Shown piece after piece: positions 7,555 through 16,190 of a stretch of 64,000 nucleotides of DNA. Within the stretch, counting starts at the first letter, position 1, and each line of letters starts with the position of its first letter. The translations under genes were made by a program, and so were the position numbers. The notes below the pieces were generated by a model. The model ran no database searches, was not told the DNA's origin, and worked only from the letters and a program-made list of their open reading frames with translations. The DNA comes from Crystallibacter permensis. GTDB lineage: Bacteria; Actinomycetota; Actinomycetes; Actinomycetales; Micrococcaceae. Where the stretch lies: the NCBI RefSeq assembly GCF_025960875.1, contig NZ_JAODLR010000002.1, positions 186,001-250,000 on the forward strand, given 5' to 3'.

Positions 7555-9641
7555 CGCATGCTGAAGGGAATCTCGCCGAAGTCCCCGGTCTCGTAGAGCG
7601 GAGCCACTTCGCGCATGTACTCGGTCCACTGCGCCCCGGCGATAGTGGAACCGTCCACATAGTCGCGGACCACGCCGTTGATCGGGACGTAGTTCAGCGA
7701 CGAGTAGGACGTCCAGTTACCCACCCAGGACGCGGTGGAAATGCCCTCAGTGTAGCCAACGGTCCACGTCTGCTCGGAGAGGTCGGTGGTGCCGGTCTTC
7801 GCCGCGGCCGGCACACCGATGGGCGTGATTTTGCCCGGCATCTCCTGCACCAGGTCCTGCAGCGGCTTGCTGATGGCTGCCGCCACACCCGGTTCCAGGA
7901 CCTGCTCGCACGCCGGCTCCGGGATCTCGTAGCTCTTGCCTTCGGAGTCGGTGACCTCGGTCAGGGCGATCGGCTCGCAGTACTCTCCCCCGCTGGCGAA
8001 GGTGGCGAACGCGGCGGCCATGGTCAGCGGGGAGACCTCCTGCCCGCCGATCACGAAGGACGGGTTGTTCACGACCATCGGCTCGCCGTCCACCGCACGG
8101 TGGACGCCGAGCCTGTTGTACACGTCGCGGATCTCGCACAGGTCCAGCATGGCGGCCTGGGCCGCGGTCGCCGAGTTGACCGACGAGGTCAGACCCTCGC
8201 TCACGGTCATCGGGCGGGCATAGCCGGGCAGCGCGTTCTTGAAATCCCATTCACTGAAGTACGCAGTGTCCGGCAGACAGCTGGCCGTCCAGTTGTACCC
8301 GCCGGGATAGTAGGTGCGGCTGGCGTCCACTACGTCGCTCAGGGCGTTCCCGGCCTCCAGCCAAGCAACGGTGGTGAACGGCTTCACGGTGGAGCCCGGC
8401 TGGAAGCCATACGGCGTTCCGCCCATGCCCGGATCCACGTTGAAGTTCAACTCGGTGTTACCCTCGCCTGCCTCGGGCGTGTAGTTGGTGTTCTGCGCCA
8501 TCGCGAGGATCTTGCCGGTACCCGGTTCAACCGAGATCATGGCCGAGCCAGCGCCGGACGTGTCCCCCACCGGAACCTGCTCCTCAATCTGTTCCTGCGC
8601 CTCCTCCTGCAGCCGGGAATCCAGCGTGGTCTGGATCTTGAGGCCGCCGCGGACCAGCAGTTTGGCGCGCTCGGCGGCATCTTCGCCGAAGGCGTCGGAC
8701 TGCATGACCAGGTTTTCCACGTAGTTGCAGAAGTAGGCGGCGAACTCGGCCCCCACGCAGCCCGAGTGCACCGGCTGCAGGTCAATCTCCAGATCCGAGG
8801 CGACGGCGTCGTCGTACTCGTTCTGGGTGATCTTCCCGTTGCGCAGCATGGCACCCAGCACCGTATCCCGGCGCTCCTTGGTGGCCTCCGGGTTGGTGAC
8901 CGGGTTGAAGTAGTTGGGCGACTGCACCATGCCGGCGAGCATGGCGGACTGCGCGATGTTCAGCTCGGTGGCCGGAATCCCGAAGTAGGTCTGCGCAGCG
9001 GCCTCCACGCCGTAGGTCTGGCCGCTGAACAGGACAATGTTCAGGTAGCCCTGCAGGATTTCCTCTTTCGAGTACTCCCGTTCGACGGCGATGGCCAGCT
9101 TGGCCTCCCGCAGCTTGTCCGTGATGTTCTTGGTGCCGCTGATGGTCAGCTCATCGGCACTCTTGCCCGCTTCCACGCCATTGTCGATCAGCACGTTGTT
9201 CACGTACTGCATGGTCAGCGTGGACGCTCCTTGCAAACTGCCGCCGGCGAGGTTGCTGGCCGCGGCGCGCATGATGCCCTGCAGGTCCACGCCGTTGTGC
9301 TCGTAGTACCGCGTGTCCTCGATGGAGATGATGGCATCCTGCATGTGCTGCGACACCTCGTCCAGCGTCACCGGCACCCGGTTCTCGGCGTAGAAGGTGG
9401 CAATGAGCTCCCCGTCCGCGGAGTAGATGGTGGAAGGCTCATCCATGGGGTTGGTCTCGAGATCGCTTGGCAGCTGGTCGAAAATGTCCACCGACGTGTT
9501 GGCTCCCGCGGCGGCCACGGCGACGGACGGGACCAGGAGCCCGGCCGCCAGGACGCCGCACAGCACGCTCACGCCGAAGAAGAGGGCCAGTTTGCCCAGC
9601 TTCGTCGAGCTGTCCAGCAAAGGAGTCTTGTGAATGCGCAT
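7551..9641 (-). CDS. Class A penicillin-binding protein (transglycosylase/transpeptidase)
   Basis: About 696 residues. An N-terminal membrane segment (about 15-42) is followed by a GT51 glycosyltransferase domain with IEDTRYYEHNGVD (catalytic Glu) and GASTLTMQYVNN. A transpeptidase domain follows with GSTVKPFT (SxxK), SSVNS (SxN) and AAKTGTT (KTG). All catalytic motifs are intact, so it should polymerise and cross-link peptidoglycan on the outer face of the membrane. It is shorter than mycobacterial PonA types: no PASTA or Pro-rich tail is present. ATG 9641 has no ribosome site, so a leaderless start is possible. Confidence 0.9.
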   Translation of the reverse strand: MRIHKTPLLDSSTKLGKLALFFGVSVLCGVLAAGLLVPSVAVAAAGANTSVDIFDQLPSDLETNPMDEPSTIYSADGELIATFYAENRVPVTLDEVSQHMQDAIISIEDTRYYEHNGVDLQGIMRAAASNLAGGSLQGASTLTMQYVNNVLIDNGVEAGKSADELTISGTKNITDKLREAKLAIAVEREYSKEEILQGYLNIVLFSGQTYGVEAAAQTYFGIPATELNIAQSAMLAGMVQSPNYFNPVTNPEATKERRDTVLGAMLRNGKITQNEYDDAVASDLEIDLQPVHSGCVGAEFAAYFCNYVENLVMQSDAFGEDAAERAKLLVRGGLKIQTTLDSRLQEEAQEQIEEQVPVGDTSGAGSAMISVEPGTGKILAMAQNTNYTPEAGEGNTELNFNVDPGMGGTPYGFQPGSTVKPFTTVAWLEAGNALSDVVDASRTYYPGGYNWTASCLPDTAYFSEWDFKNALPGYARPMTVSEGLTSSVNSATAAQAAMLDLCEIRDVYNRLGVHRAVDGEPMVVNNPSFVIGGQEVSPLTMAAAFATFASGGEYCEPIALTEVTDSEGKSYEIPEPACEQVLEPGVAAAISKPLQDLVQEMPGKITPIGVPAAAKTGTTDLSEQTWTVGYTEGISTASWVGNWTSYSSLNYVPINGVVRDYVDGSTIAGAQWTEYMREVAPLYETGDFGEIPFSMR

Positions 9642-9727
9642 GGTTTTAACTGTAAGGTGCAACCCTGACCGTTTGCTTCGAGTAAGCAACCGCTGTGAAT
9701 TACAATCCGAGAACGACGGCGGGACGT

Positions 9728-11077
9728 TCAGTTTGCGAGCAGGGCGGCAGTTTCGTTCGCGGCCTGCATCAGGCGGGTGCGCTCGGCCTGCTCCAACGAG
9801 GCCGCTTCGATGGCGCTGCGCAACTGTTCGAGCTGCAGTGCCAGGGTGCCACGGTAGCGCCGGTCCTTATCGCACCAGGCTACTTCCCGCAGCAGCTCCA
9901 CCAGCCGGGCGGCCACCATCGGGTCCTTGGCGCCGTACAGGCGCGGCTGGGTGACGGCCAGATCCAGCAGCTCCTCGATGTCGGGCAACGCCAGCACCAC
10001 GCGGACCGGGCCGCCGTCGTCGTTGTCCCGGTCGTTGTCTTTGTCGATCATCATGCGCGGTCCCGGGTTCCGGTCCACGAGGCAGCACAGCAGGCTGGAG
10101 AGGTGGCCCAGCACGTGGATCGCCGTGGTCGGGTCGTTGATCCCCGGGGACAGCGCGCGGGCCGCCACGTCCACCAGCTGGCGGAAGCCGAACGCCACAT
10201 CCTGCACGTTGGTGCGCTCGAAGCCGGTGGCCACCGCCTCGTTCACCAGCTTCCCCAGCTCGGCGGCTTCCTCGGCACTTAGTGCGCCGCCGGAACCGGT
10301 CTTCCAGGCGCGGGCAAAGGGCACTCCTTCGATCAGCGAGCTGCCCGGCTCCCGGTCGATCTTGACTACCGCGCCGGTCTCCCGCGCAGTCTGCAGCAGC
10401 GCGTCTTCGTCAATGCTGGTCAGGAATCCGGAGCGGGCGGACACAATGGGAATGCTGCCCGGACCCGGTTCCGGTTCCTGCGGCTGGGGCGGGGCGCCTG
10501 CGGGAAAGATCCGGTCAATGGTGATCTTGGTTTCCTCGTGCACGTTGCGCATCATCGTCTCCACCCGGATCTCGCGCGTCAGGTGGGCCAGGAACAGGAC
10601 CAGCCCCATCACGCTGGCCAGCGACAGTACAAACGAGACGGTGACGGAGATTTCCGGGACAAATGGCCCGTCCTCGTCCTGCTGCGTCCGCACGCTGCGC
10701 AGCACGGTCAGCGCGAAGACAAAGGTGGCCAGGAACAAGGCAAGCGTCACGTGCACAAACCGGTCGCGCGTGAACGTGCGCAGCAGGCGCGGGGAGAACT
10801 GGCTGCTGGCCAGCTGCAGCGTGACCACCGTGAGGGAAAAGGTCAGCGAGGTGACCGTGATCAGCGACCCGGAAATGGCCTCCAGCACCGAACGCGCGGC
10901 CTCAGGCCCGCCACCGAACAGCAGGGCCGTCACCGTCGGCGGCAGGTCGTCGTCGACAGCTGAATCGAGGCGGGGAAGGAGGATGCCCAGGACTACCGAG
11001 AGAACGACGGCGACCGCCGGCACGGGCCAGAGCTGGGTCCGCAGGGCGTCCCCGATGCGTTCGCTGCGCCTCTTCAT
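9728..11077 (-). CDS. DUF2254 membrane protein
   Basis: A 449-residue protein with four membrane segments in the first 190 residues (about 18-35, 60-90, 108-127, 143-165), then a soluble part with LSPGINDPTTAIHVLGHL, which is typical of DUF2254. The family is widespread in actinobacteria and has no proven function; an ion channel or transport role has been suggested only from topology. It is followed on the same strand by the penicillin-binding protein gene after 86 bases, so cotranscription is possible. No strong ribosome site precedes ATG 11077. Confidence 0.85.
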   Translation of the reverse strand: MKRRSERIGDALRTQLWPVPAVAVVLSVVLGILLPRLDSAVDDDLPPTVTALLFGGGPEAARSVLEAISGSLITVTSLTFSLTVVTLQLASSQFSPRLLRTFTRDRFVHVTLALFLATFVFALTVLRSVRTQQDEDGPFVPEISVTVSFVLSLASVMGLVLFLAHLTREIRVETMMRNVHEETKITIDRIFPAGAPPQPQEPEPGPGSIPIVSARSGFLTSIDEDALLQTARETGAVVKIDREPGSSLIEGVPFARAWKTGSGGALSAEEAAELGKLVNEAVATGFERTNVQDVAFGFRQLVDVAARALSPGINDPTTAIHVLGHLSSLLCCLVDRNPGPRMMIDKDNDRDNDDGGPVRVVLALPDIEELLDLAVTQPRLYGAKDPMVAARLVELLREVAWCDKDRRYRGTLALQLEQLRSAIEAASLEQAERTRLMQAANETAALLAN

Positions 11078-11107
11078 GCACTCATTCTGCCCCAGCCGGG
11101 GCTGCTG

Positions 11108-11668
11108 TCAGCCGCTGGGACTCATATCCACGTTCAACGCCATGATGTAGGGCTCCTGGTCCCAGGTGGCGTAGAGGGGGTCATCGAGGTCCGCGCCGAG
11201 GTCGTCCTCAACGTACGGCAGGTCCAGCACCGTGTGGACCACGCCCTTGACCTTCACCGGTTCGCCTGGCTCAAGGTCTGCCAGGTCGCCGTCGTAAATC
11301 ACCAGCAGCGGTTCAACCGTCGTATCGTCTGTACCGGCGATGGTGAAGGCCTCCGGCGCCACCACCTCGTTCACGTCGGCCGAGACCGTGACGGTCTGGC
11401 CTTCGAGCGAGTCCAGCTCGTCGACGAACTTCTGGTCATACAGTCCCTCATAGGGTCCGCCGGGCACCGACGGCGACGCCGAGCGCGGCGCCTCCGCTCC
11501 CAACGGATCATCGGCTGCCTCCTGGACGTCCTCAACATCGACCCCGCTCTCGGGTCCCGACGTTCCGCAGCCGGCCAGGCCGAGCGAGGCGAAAACAAGG
11601 GCGCCCGGAAGCCCGAGGCGGACCGTCCAGCTCCTGGCGTGTTCACTCTTGGAATGATGAATCGACAT
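11108..11668 (-). CDS. Lipoprotein with OB-fold-like domain, paralogue of 54-461
   Basis: About 186 residues. A basic N-terminus and hydrophobic core end in the lipobox LGLAGC, followed by a low-complexity acidic spacer. The domain contains VTVSADVNEVVAPEAFTI and VKVKGVVHTV, close in order to EEVVGPNVFIVG and VRVDGTVQ of 54-461. Both probably carry the same small beta-barrel fold; ligand and function are unknown. AAGGAG lies about eight bases before ATG 11668, so the frame extending to 11710 is not used. It reads toward the DUF2254 gene with 30 bases between. Confidence 0.75.
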   Translation of the reverse strand: MSIHHSKSEHARSWTVRLGLPGALVFASLGLAGCGTSGPESGVDVEDVQEAADDPLGAEAPRSASPSVPGGPYEGLYDQKFVDELDSLEGQTVTVSADVNEVVAPEAFTIAGTDDTTVEPLLVIYDGDLADLEPGEPVKVKGVVHTVLDLPYVEDDLGADLDDPLYATWDQEPYIMALNVDMSPSG

Positions 11669-11902
11669 GGTCCTGCTCCTTCGGTGTGCAGTTGATTCAG
11701 CTGTCTTCACCGTAGAAACGCGCCGGATGAAAGGTCAACGGACTTAACGCAACCGGAACCAGGCAGCACGCGGCGTTATCTCCCCGTTCTGCGTCCGCGC
11801 CCGGCCGGTTACGATCCGGTCAATTCCGTTGTCCGGATTGATCAGTATGCTTATGTTGGGCATATACGTACCTGTTGGACGACCAGCGTTAGGACCCCCA
11901 TC

Positions 11903-12406
11903 ATGAGAAAACCAGGCACCGCCCTGCGGCATCTGATCGCCGTGCTGGCCGCCTTAGCCATGGCCTTCACGCTCTCAAGCTGCGCAGAAACGGACGTGGA
12001 AGAAACAGATCCGGTGGCCAACGGGGTCAATGCGGACATCGGGCCCATGCAGGTGCGGAGCCTGCTGATCGTTGCCACGGCCGAAGGCCAGCCGGGCCGA
12101 CTGCTGGGCACGCTCTCCAACACCGCCGCCGAGCCCACCGAGGTCACCATCACGGACGCCAACAGTGAAGTGACGGTGACGGTCGACGGCGGCACGGACT
12201 ATGGGTTCGACACGAACGTCCACCAGCTCCCGACCGTCACCGAACCGCCGGGCTCGCGCGTGCCGGTCACCGTCACCGTGGGCTCCGAGAGTGCAGAGCT
12301 GCTGGTCCCGGTCTTCGACGGCACATTGGAGCCCTACCGCCAGTACCTGCCGCCGGGCGCCCCGTCCCCCAACGCCTCGGAGACGGCCTCGGCCCCGGCC
12401 TCTTAG
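11903..12406 (+). CDS. Lipoprotein, possibly LpqE / PCu(A)C-like
   Basis: A 167-residue lipoprotein with the lipobox TLSSC near residue 27. The mature domain starts NGVNADIGPMQVRSLLIVA and has beta-sandwich-like strands (GTLSNTAAEPTEVTITD, RVPVTVTVG), ending in a Pro/Ser/Ala-rich tail. The pattern resembles actinobacterial LpqE-type lipoproteins and, more distantly, PCu(A)C copper chaperones. The His and Met copper ligands of PCu(A)C are not evident, so metal binding is not supported. It is a single gene, divergent from the lipoprotein gene at 11668. Confidence 0.6.
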   Translation: MRKPGTALRHLIAVLAALAMAFTLSSCAETDVEETDPVANGVNADIGPMQVRSLLIVATAEGQPGRLLGTLSNTAAEPTEVTITDANSEVTVTVDGGTDYGFDTNVHQLPTVTEPPGSRVPVTVTVGSESAELLVPVFDGTLEPYRQYLPPGAPSPNASETASAPAS

Positions 12407-12435
12407 GACGCCGTCGCCCTGGCCTGGCGAAAATC

Positions 12436-12786
12436 CTAGGCGGCCAGGGGCTCCAGCACCTGGAGCCGGCATTCGGAATGCAGCGGATCGGACTTCTCCG
12501 GCAGGCAGCCGCGCTCTACCGCGGTCTGCAGATCCGCCAGTGCTTCGGCACCGGCGTGGGCCTTGGACAGATCCACAACTATTTCCATCCCGGGCACCAG
12601 TGCGTTGGTACGCCGTGCGATGGCGTAAAGCGCTTTGAGGTTTTGGATCGTCACCGTTCCGCCGACCTGGATCCGCGCCGACTGCATCGTGGTGTCCAGG
12701 CGCACCAGCACCTTGAGTTTCCGGCTGGCAGCGCCGGCGAAGCCGGTCTGGTGCGCGGGATTTCGTACTAGCTGCGTGGTTGTCAT
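12436..12786 (-). CDS. STAS-like small protein
   Basis: About 116 residues. After a basic N-terminal arm the sequence has the strand-helix order of STAS domains: LKVLVRLD, ARIQVGGTVTIQNLKALYAI, then a buried MEIVVDLSKAHA strand before a helix ALADLQTA. In anti-anti-sigma factors this strand ends near a phosphorylated Ser; here the Ser is followed by Lys, so the assignment is weak. The protein may be a sensor or anti-sigma antagonist-like regulator, perhaps linked to the kinase genes that follow. AAGGA lies six bases before ATG 12786. Two strong hairpins lie in its leader region (12826-12913). Confidence 0.55.
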   Translation of the reverse strand: MTTTQLVRNPAHQTGFAGAASRKLKVLVRLDTTMQSARIQVGGTVTIQNLKALYAIARRTNALVPGMEIVVDLSKAHAGAEALADLQTAVERGCLPEKSDPLHSECRLQVLEPLAA

Positions 12787-12825
12787 ACCCGTCCTTCTGA
12801 GATCTCCGGGGAACTGCTGATTGCT

Positions 12826-12860
12826 GCCGTGGACCGCCGATAGCCTGGGCGGTCCACGGC
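12826..12860. promoter_or_regulatory. Leader hairpin A (13-bp perfect stem)
   Basis: GCCGTGGACCGCC (12826-12838) pairs with 12848-12860 over a nine-base loop. It lies 40 bases upstream of the STAS-like gene start on the minus strand. Confidence 0.6.
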
Positions 12861-12865
12861 TGCAT

Positions 12866-12913
12866 TTCCGTACTGGGACCCCGGGCGCCTTTGCTCGGGG
12901 TTCCAGTACGGAA
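12866..12913. promoter_or_regulatory. Leader hairpin B (21-bp stem with two wobble pairs)
   Basis: Bases 12866-12886 pair with 12893-12913 (21 pairs, two of them G-T) over a six-base loop. It is separated from hairpin A by five bases. Neither has a T run. Together they could be a terminator for 13030-13287, an attenuator, or a structured small RNA. Confidence 0.6.
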
Positions 12914-13029
12914 TCGGGATTACCACTTATGTGGTGCGGCCAGTCCCCCCTGCTGGCTCCCGATATGCACCACCTATAGGCTCCCGTGCCCCGGCCATTG
13001 CCAATAGGGCCCAAAGTCCCGCCTTCGGG

Positions 13030-13287
13030 TCAGGCGTACCAAAACCAGCCCGGCGGCTCCCAGTCCGAGGGCACATCATGGCCGCTGAACTGCCCGCATT
13101 TAAGGCAGCTGTAGCTGGCTTCGGCGGACGTAAGCCCTGTCCCGGGCTGCAGCCGGGGCGGAATGAACTCCTCAATGATCAGATACTGGTCCGAGCGGCA
13201 GGTCTCGCAGAAGGGCAGTTCCGGTCCGATCCCAATTGTGGGGACCGCTGTTGCCGCATCGTCTTCTTGCCAGGCGGGTAGAACCAT
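13030..13287 (-). CDS. Small zinc-ribbon-like protein
   Basis: An 85-residue protein. FCETC near residues 27-31 and CLKCG near 62-66 form two CxxC pairs about 30 residues apart, the arrangement of a zinc ribbon. A C-terminal tail rich in Trp and Pro follows. The function is unknown. GGAGG lies eight bases before ATG 13287, good support for the start. The gene is divergent from the DevS-like kinase gene. Confidence 0.65.
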   Translation of the reverse strand: MVLPAWQEDDAATAVPTIGIGPELPFCETCRSDQYLIIEEFIPPRLQPGTGLTSAEASYSCLKCGQFSGHDVPSDWEPPGWFWYA

Positions 13288-13665
13288 AGGGGTTTCCTCC
13301 GGTCTTGCTCAAGACTTGTGCCGGACGTCATTGTTCCGGCGCAGCAGCCGTCAAAGGCCGCATAATCAAGAGTCTGCCCTAGCCACCTTGGAAAGAGGAG
13401 GGCCTTTCGTCCCCCAATTGTTACAAAGGCGCAAATGGCCCTTGATTGAACCATTCAGCACGTACGACGGCGATGGTTGCCGGGTTCAGGACGGCCCTGC
13501 AGCCGTCCCGCAGAACGATCCGGCGGCCTAAGAGCTTGACGGGAGTTGTCCCCGGCAACTTAGATAACAGTCCAGAGCTTTAGCGCAACGGCCGGGCTGC
13601 AGAGTACGAACATCGGTTGGGGGACGTATGTGGATTCCGGATTCGCCGGCTGAAGGCAGGACCGG
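13288..13665. other. Intergenic region before the DevS-like kinase
   Basis: A 378-base gap between divergent genes. It holds a DevR-box-like site (13400-13413) and a weaker look-alike near 13429-13442. No further gene is supported. Confidence 0.5.
13400..13413. promoter_or_regulatory. DevR/DosR-box-like site
   Basis: GGGCCTTTCGTCCC differs in one defined position from the GGGACTTNNGTCCC core known for mycobacterial DevR/DosR. It lies about 255 bases before the kinase gene and 113 bases before the zinc-ribbon gene. Confidence 0.45.
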
Positions 13666-15240
13666 ATGAAACACCTGCTGGCCGCCGTGATGGCGCTCGC
13701 TGAAGACCTGAGCCTGGAAACCGTCCTTCGGCGAGTGGTGGAGTCGGCCTGCCAGTTGGTGGATGCCCAATACGGCGCCCTGGGCGTTGCCGGTGAAGAC
13801 GGCACATCGCTGAGCCACTTTATTACCGTCGGCATCGACGAGGAAGAACACCACCGCATCGGGGATCTGCCAACCGGACACGGCGTGCTCGGGCTGCTGC
13901 TGCGCGAACCCGTAGCGCTGCGGCTCAATCCGCTCAGCGGACACGCGGACGCCCATGGCTTTCCGCCCAACCATCCCCCGATGCAGTCCTTCCTCGGAGT
14001 GCCGATCCGCGTCCGCGGCGCAGTCTTCGGCAGCCTGTACCTGACGGAGAAGAAGGGCGGCGGCAGCTTCACGGTCCAGGACGAGGAATTCGTCACCACC
14101 CTTGCCGCGGCGGCGGGCGTGGCGATACAAAATGCGCGCTTATTCGAGGCCATGACGCGCCGTGAGCAGTGGCTGCAGGCCTCGATGGAACTGAGCATGC
14201 GGTTGCCTTCCAAATCCCAGGACCCGCGCGATCTGATCGTTGACCACGCGCTGGCACCGTCCGGGGCTGCGCTGGCGGTGTTCGCCACCCCGGCCCAGGA
14301 CGGGATGATCGCCCGGTGCGAAGCTGCCGCAGGCGAGCGCGCGGGGGAAATTGTCCGCCAGAGCGTCCCGGTCTCACTCACCGTTCTCCACTCCGTGCTT
14401 GATACCGGAAAGCCCGTATTGTGCGAAGCGGCAGATCTGGTGGACCCGGAAAAAGCGGAGGGGCTGGGGGCCGCACTGGTAGCCCGGCTGTCCCCGCGCG
14501 GCGGCGAACCCAGCCTGCTGGTGCTCTGCCGGGAGGCCGGGGCCGATGGTTTCCACCCCGTTGATCTGGACATGGCAGAAATCTTCTGCACGCATGCTTC
14601 GCTCACCATGGAGCTGGCGCAGGGCCAGCGGCTGCGTGAACAGTTGGTGCTCTTTGCCGACCGGGACCGGATTGCCAGGGATTTGCACGACGTCGTTATC
14701 CAACGTTTGTTTGCTGCCGGTCTGAGCTTGCAAAGCGTGCGCCGCTACACCATGGAGGACAGCGCCCAGGAGCGGATCACCGACGTCACCCGGGAACTGG
14801 ACGAAGCCATCCGCGAGCTGCGCGACACCATCTACTCCCTGCGCGTCGATGCCCAGGAAGAAGTCCTCAGCAGCAGGATTGTCCGCGTTGTGCAGGAAGG
14901 CACCCGGGCGTCCGCCTTCACACCCCGGCTCGAAATTTCCGGTCCCATCGATTCGGATGTGCCGGACAACGTGGCCGAACACCTGCTGGCGGTTATTCGG
15001 GAAGGACTCAGCAACTCGGTGCGCCATTCGGATGCCGACCATATCGAGGTCGCCGTGGCGGCCATCGACAACCGCGTCCGGCTGGCCATCAAGGACAACG
15101 GCCGCGGATTCGCCCATCCCCTGCGCCGCAGCGGCCTGGCCAACCTCGAACAGCGGGCGGAAGAACTCCACGGCACGCTGGACATCAAGAGCGCTCCGGG
15201 CAAGGGCACAAGCCTGGTCTGGACAGTGCCGCTGGCGTAG
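13666..15240 (+). CDS. devS: DevS/DosT-like sensor histidine kinase
   Basis: A 524-residue kinase. It has a GAF domain (about 15-160) with the DevS-type stretch GFPPNHPPMQSFLGVP and VFGSLYLTEKKGG, a second GAF-like part (about 165-325), then a HisKA_3 helix pair with ARDLHDVVIQRLF (phospho-acceptor His near 341) and an HATPase domain with NNGRGF-type DNGRGF and a C-terminal GTSLVWTVPLA. In mycobacteria such GAF domains bind heme and sense O2, NO and CO. The conserved His within the GFPP motif is present, so a heme sensor is plausible but unproven. Start ATG 13666 has AGGA close upstream. It converges on the devR-like gene. Confidence 0.88.
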   Translation: MKHLLAAVMALAEDLSLETVLRRVVESACQLVDAQYGALGVAGEDGTSLSHFITVGIDEEEHHRIGDLPTGHGVLGLLLREPVALRLNPLSGHADAHGFPPNHPPMQSFLGVPIRVRGAVFGSLYLTEKKGGGSFTVQDEEFVTTLAAAAGVAIQNARLFEAMTRREQWLQASMELSMRLPSKSQDPRDLIVDHALAPSGAALAVFATPAQDGMIARCEAAAGERAGEIVRQSVPVSLTVLHSVLDTGKPVLCEAADLVDPEKAEGLGAALVARLSPRGGEPSLLVLCREAGADGFHPVDLDMAEIFCTHASLTMELAQGQRLREQLVLFADRDRIARDLHDVVIQRLFAAGLSLQSVRRYTMEDSAQERITDVTRELDEAIRELRDTIYSLRVDAQEEVLSSRIVRVVQEGTRASAFTPRLEISGPIDSDVPDNVAEHLLAVIREGLSNSVRHSDADHIEVAVAAIDNRVRLAIKDNGRGFAHPLRRSGLANLEQRAEELHGTLDIKSAPGKGTSLVWTVPLA

Positions 15241-15278
15241 CAGGCTCCGCAGCAACGCCGGCAGTCATCAGGCGACCG

Positions 15279-15986
15279 CTACCCCACCCCGTCCGGCTGC
15301 GCTTCGCCGGCAGCCTTGGCCACGAACACCGCAGCCTGGGTCCTGCGTTCGAATCCGAGCTTCGCCAGGATGGAGGACACGTAGTTCTTGACCGTCTTCT
15401 CCGCCAGGAACAGCTGGTCGCCGATCTGCCGGTTGGTCAGGCCCTCGCCGATCAGCGCCAGAATGCGCAGCTCCTGCGGGCTCAGCGCATCCAGCCGGGG
15501 ATCCGCCGCCTCGGGCCGGGCCAGCCCCTGCAGGATCCGGGCCTTCAGGTCCGGCTCGAAAAGCGACTCCCCGTTGGCGGCCTTGCGCAGCTCCGCCACG
15601 AGATCCGTTCCGACAATCTGCTTGAGCACATAGCCCAGCGCCCCGGCGATGACCGCGCTGCGCAGCGAACGTTCGTCGTCGTAACTTGTCAGAATCAGGC
15701 ACCGCAGCGAGGGATCCACGGAGAGCACGTCCCGGCAGACCTCGATCCCGGTGCCGTCCGGCAGCCGCGCGTCGAGTATGGACACGTCCGGACGCAGGAC
15801 GGGAATCAGCCCCGTTGCCTCCCGCGCCGAGCCTGACTGGCCGATGACCTCGAAGCCCTCGCCCTCCAACAGGTCCTGAAGTCCGCGCCTGACCAGTTCG
15901 TGGTCATCGAGAATAAAAACCTTGATGCTGCGGTCCGCCGAATCCGGCTGAGCGCGCGCTGCCTCATCCACCTGTTCCCCATTCAC
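15279..15986 (-). CDS. devR: DevR/NarL-type response regulator
   Basis: A 235-residue two-domain regulator. The receiver domain has VFILDDHELVRRGL, the phospho-acceptor Asp near 72 in ILDARLPDGTG, and a Lys in YVLKQ. The C-terminal LuxR-type helix-turn-helix contains LSPQELRILALIGEGLTNRQIG and EKTVKNYVSSILAKLG. It matches DevR/DosR in layout and is the natural partner of the kinase at 13666. The two genes are convergent with 38 bases between, not an operon as in mycobacteria. The GTG start at 15986 has GGGAG seven bases upstream. Confidence 0.88.
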   Translation of the reverse strand: MNGEQVDEAARAQPDSADRSIKVFILDDHELVRRGLQDLLEGEGFEVIGQSGSAREATGLIPVLRPDVSILDARLPDGTGIEVCRDVLSVDPSLRCLILTSYDDERSLRSAVIAGALGYVLKQIVGTDLVAELRKAANGESLFEPDLKARILQGLARPEAADPRLDALSPQELRILALIGEGLTNRQIGDQLFLAEKTVKNYVSSILAKLGFERRTQAAVFVAKAAGEAQPDGVG

Positions 15987-16052
15987 GATGGCACTCCCAT
16001 GTGCTCGTCATACGGTCCGGTCCCCTAGTTCATTGTTACCGGGTCTGCCGGT

Positions 16053-16068
16053 TTCGCCAAGTGGCGAA
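16053..16068. promoter_or_regulatory. Perfect 7-2-7 palindrome upstream of devR
   Basis: TTCGCCA-AG-TGGCGAA lies 67 bases before the devR-like start and 120 bases before the small gene at 16191, between the divergent genes. It looks like a dimeric repressor or activator site. Confidence 0.45.
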
Positions 16069-16190
16069 GGTCCTGTGTGGAAATGTGATGGAAACGCTAT
16101 CTGGCTAGGGCGTTTGAAGCAGGCCCGGCCCATAGGATGGAGAAAACACTCCCATCCGACGTCCGGCTTGCCCGGCTGAAAGTCGAGTTG

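Noticed and set aside
7290-9668. Long plus-strand frame opposite the penicillin-binding protein gene
   Set aside because: The minus-strand gene has all catalytic motifs; the opposite frame is Arg/Gly/His-rich noise.
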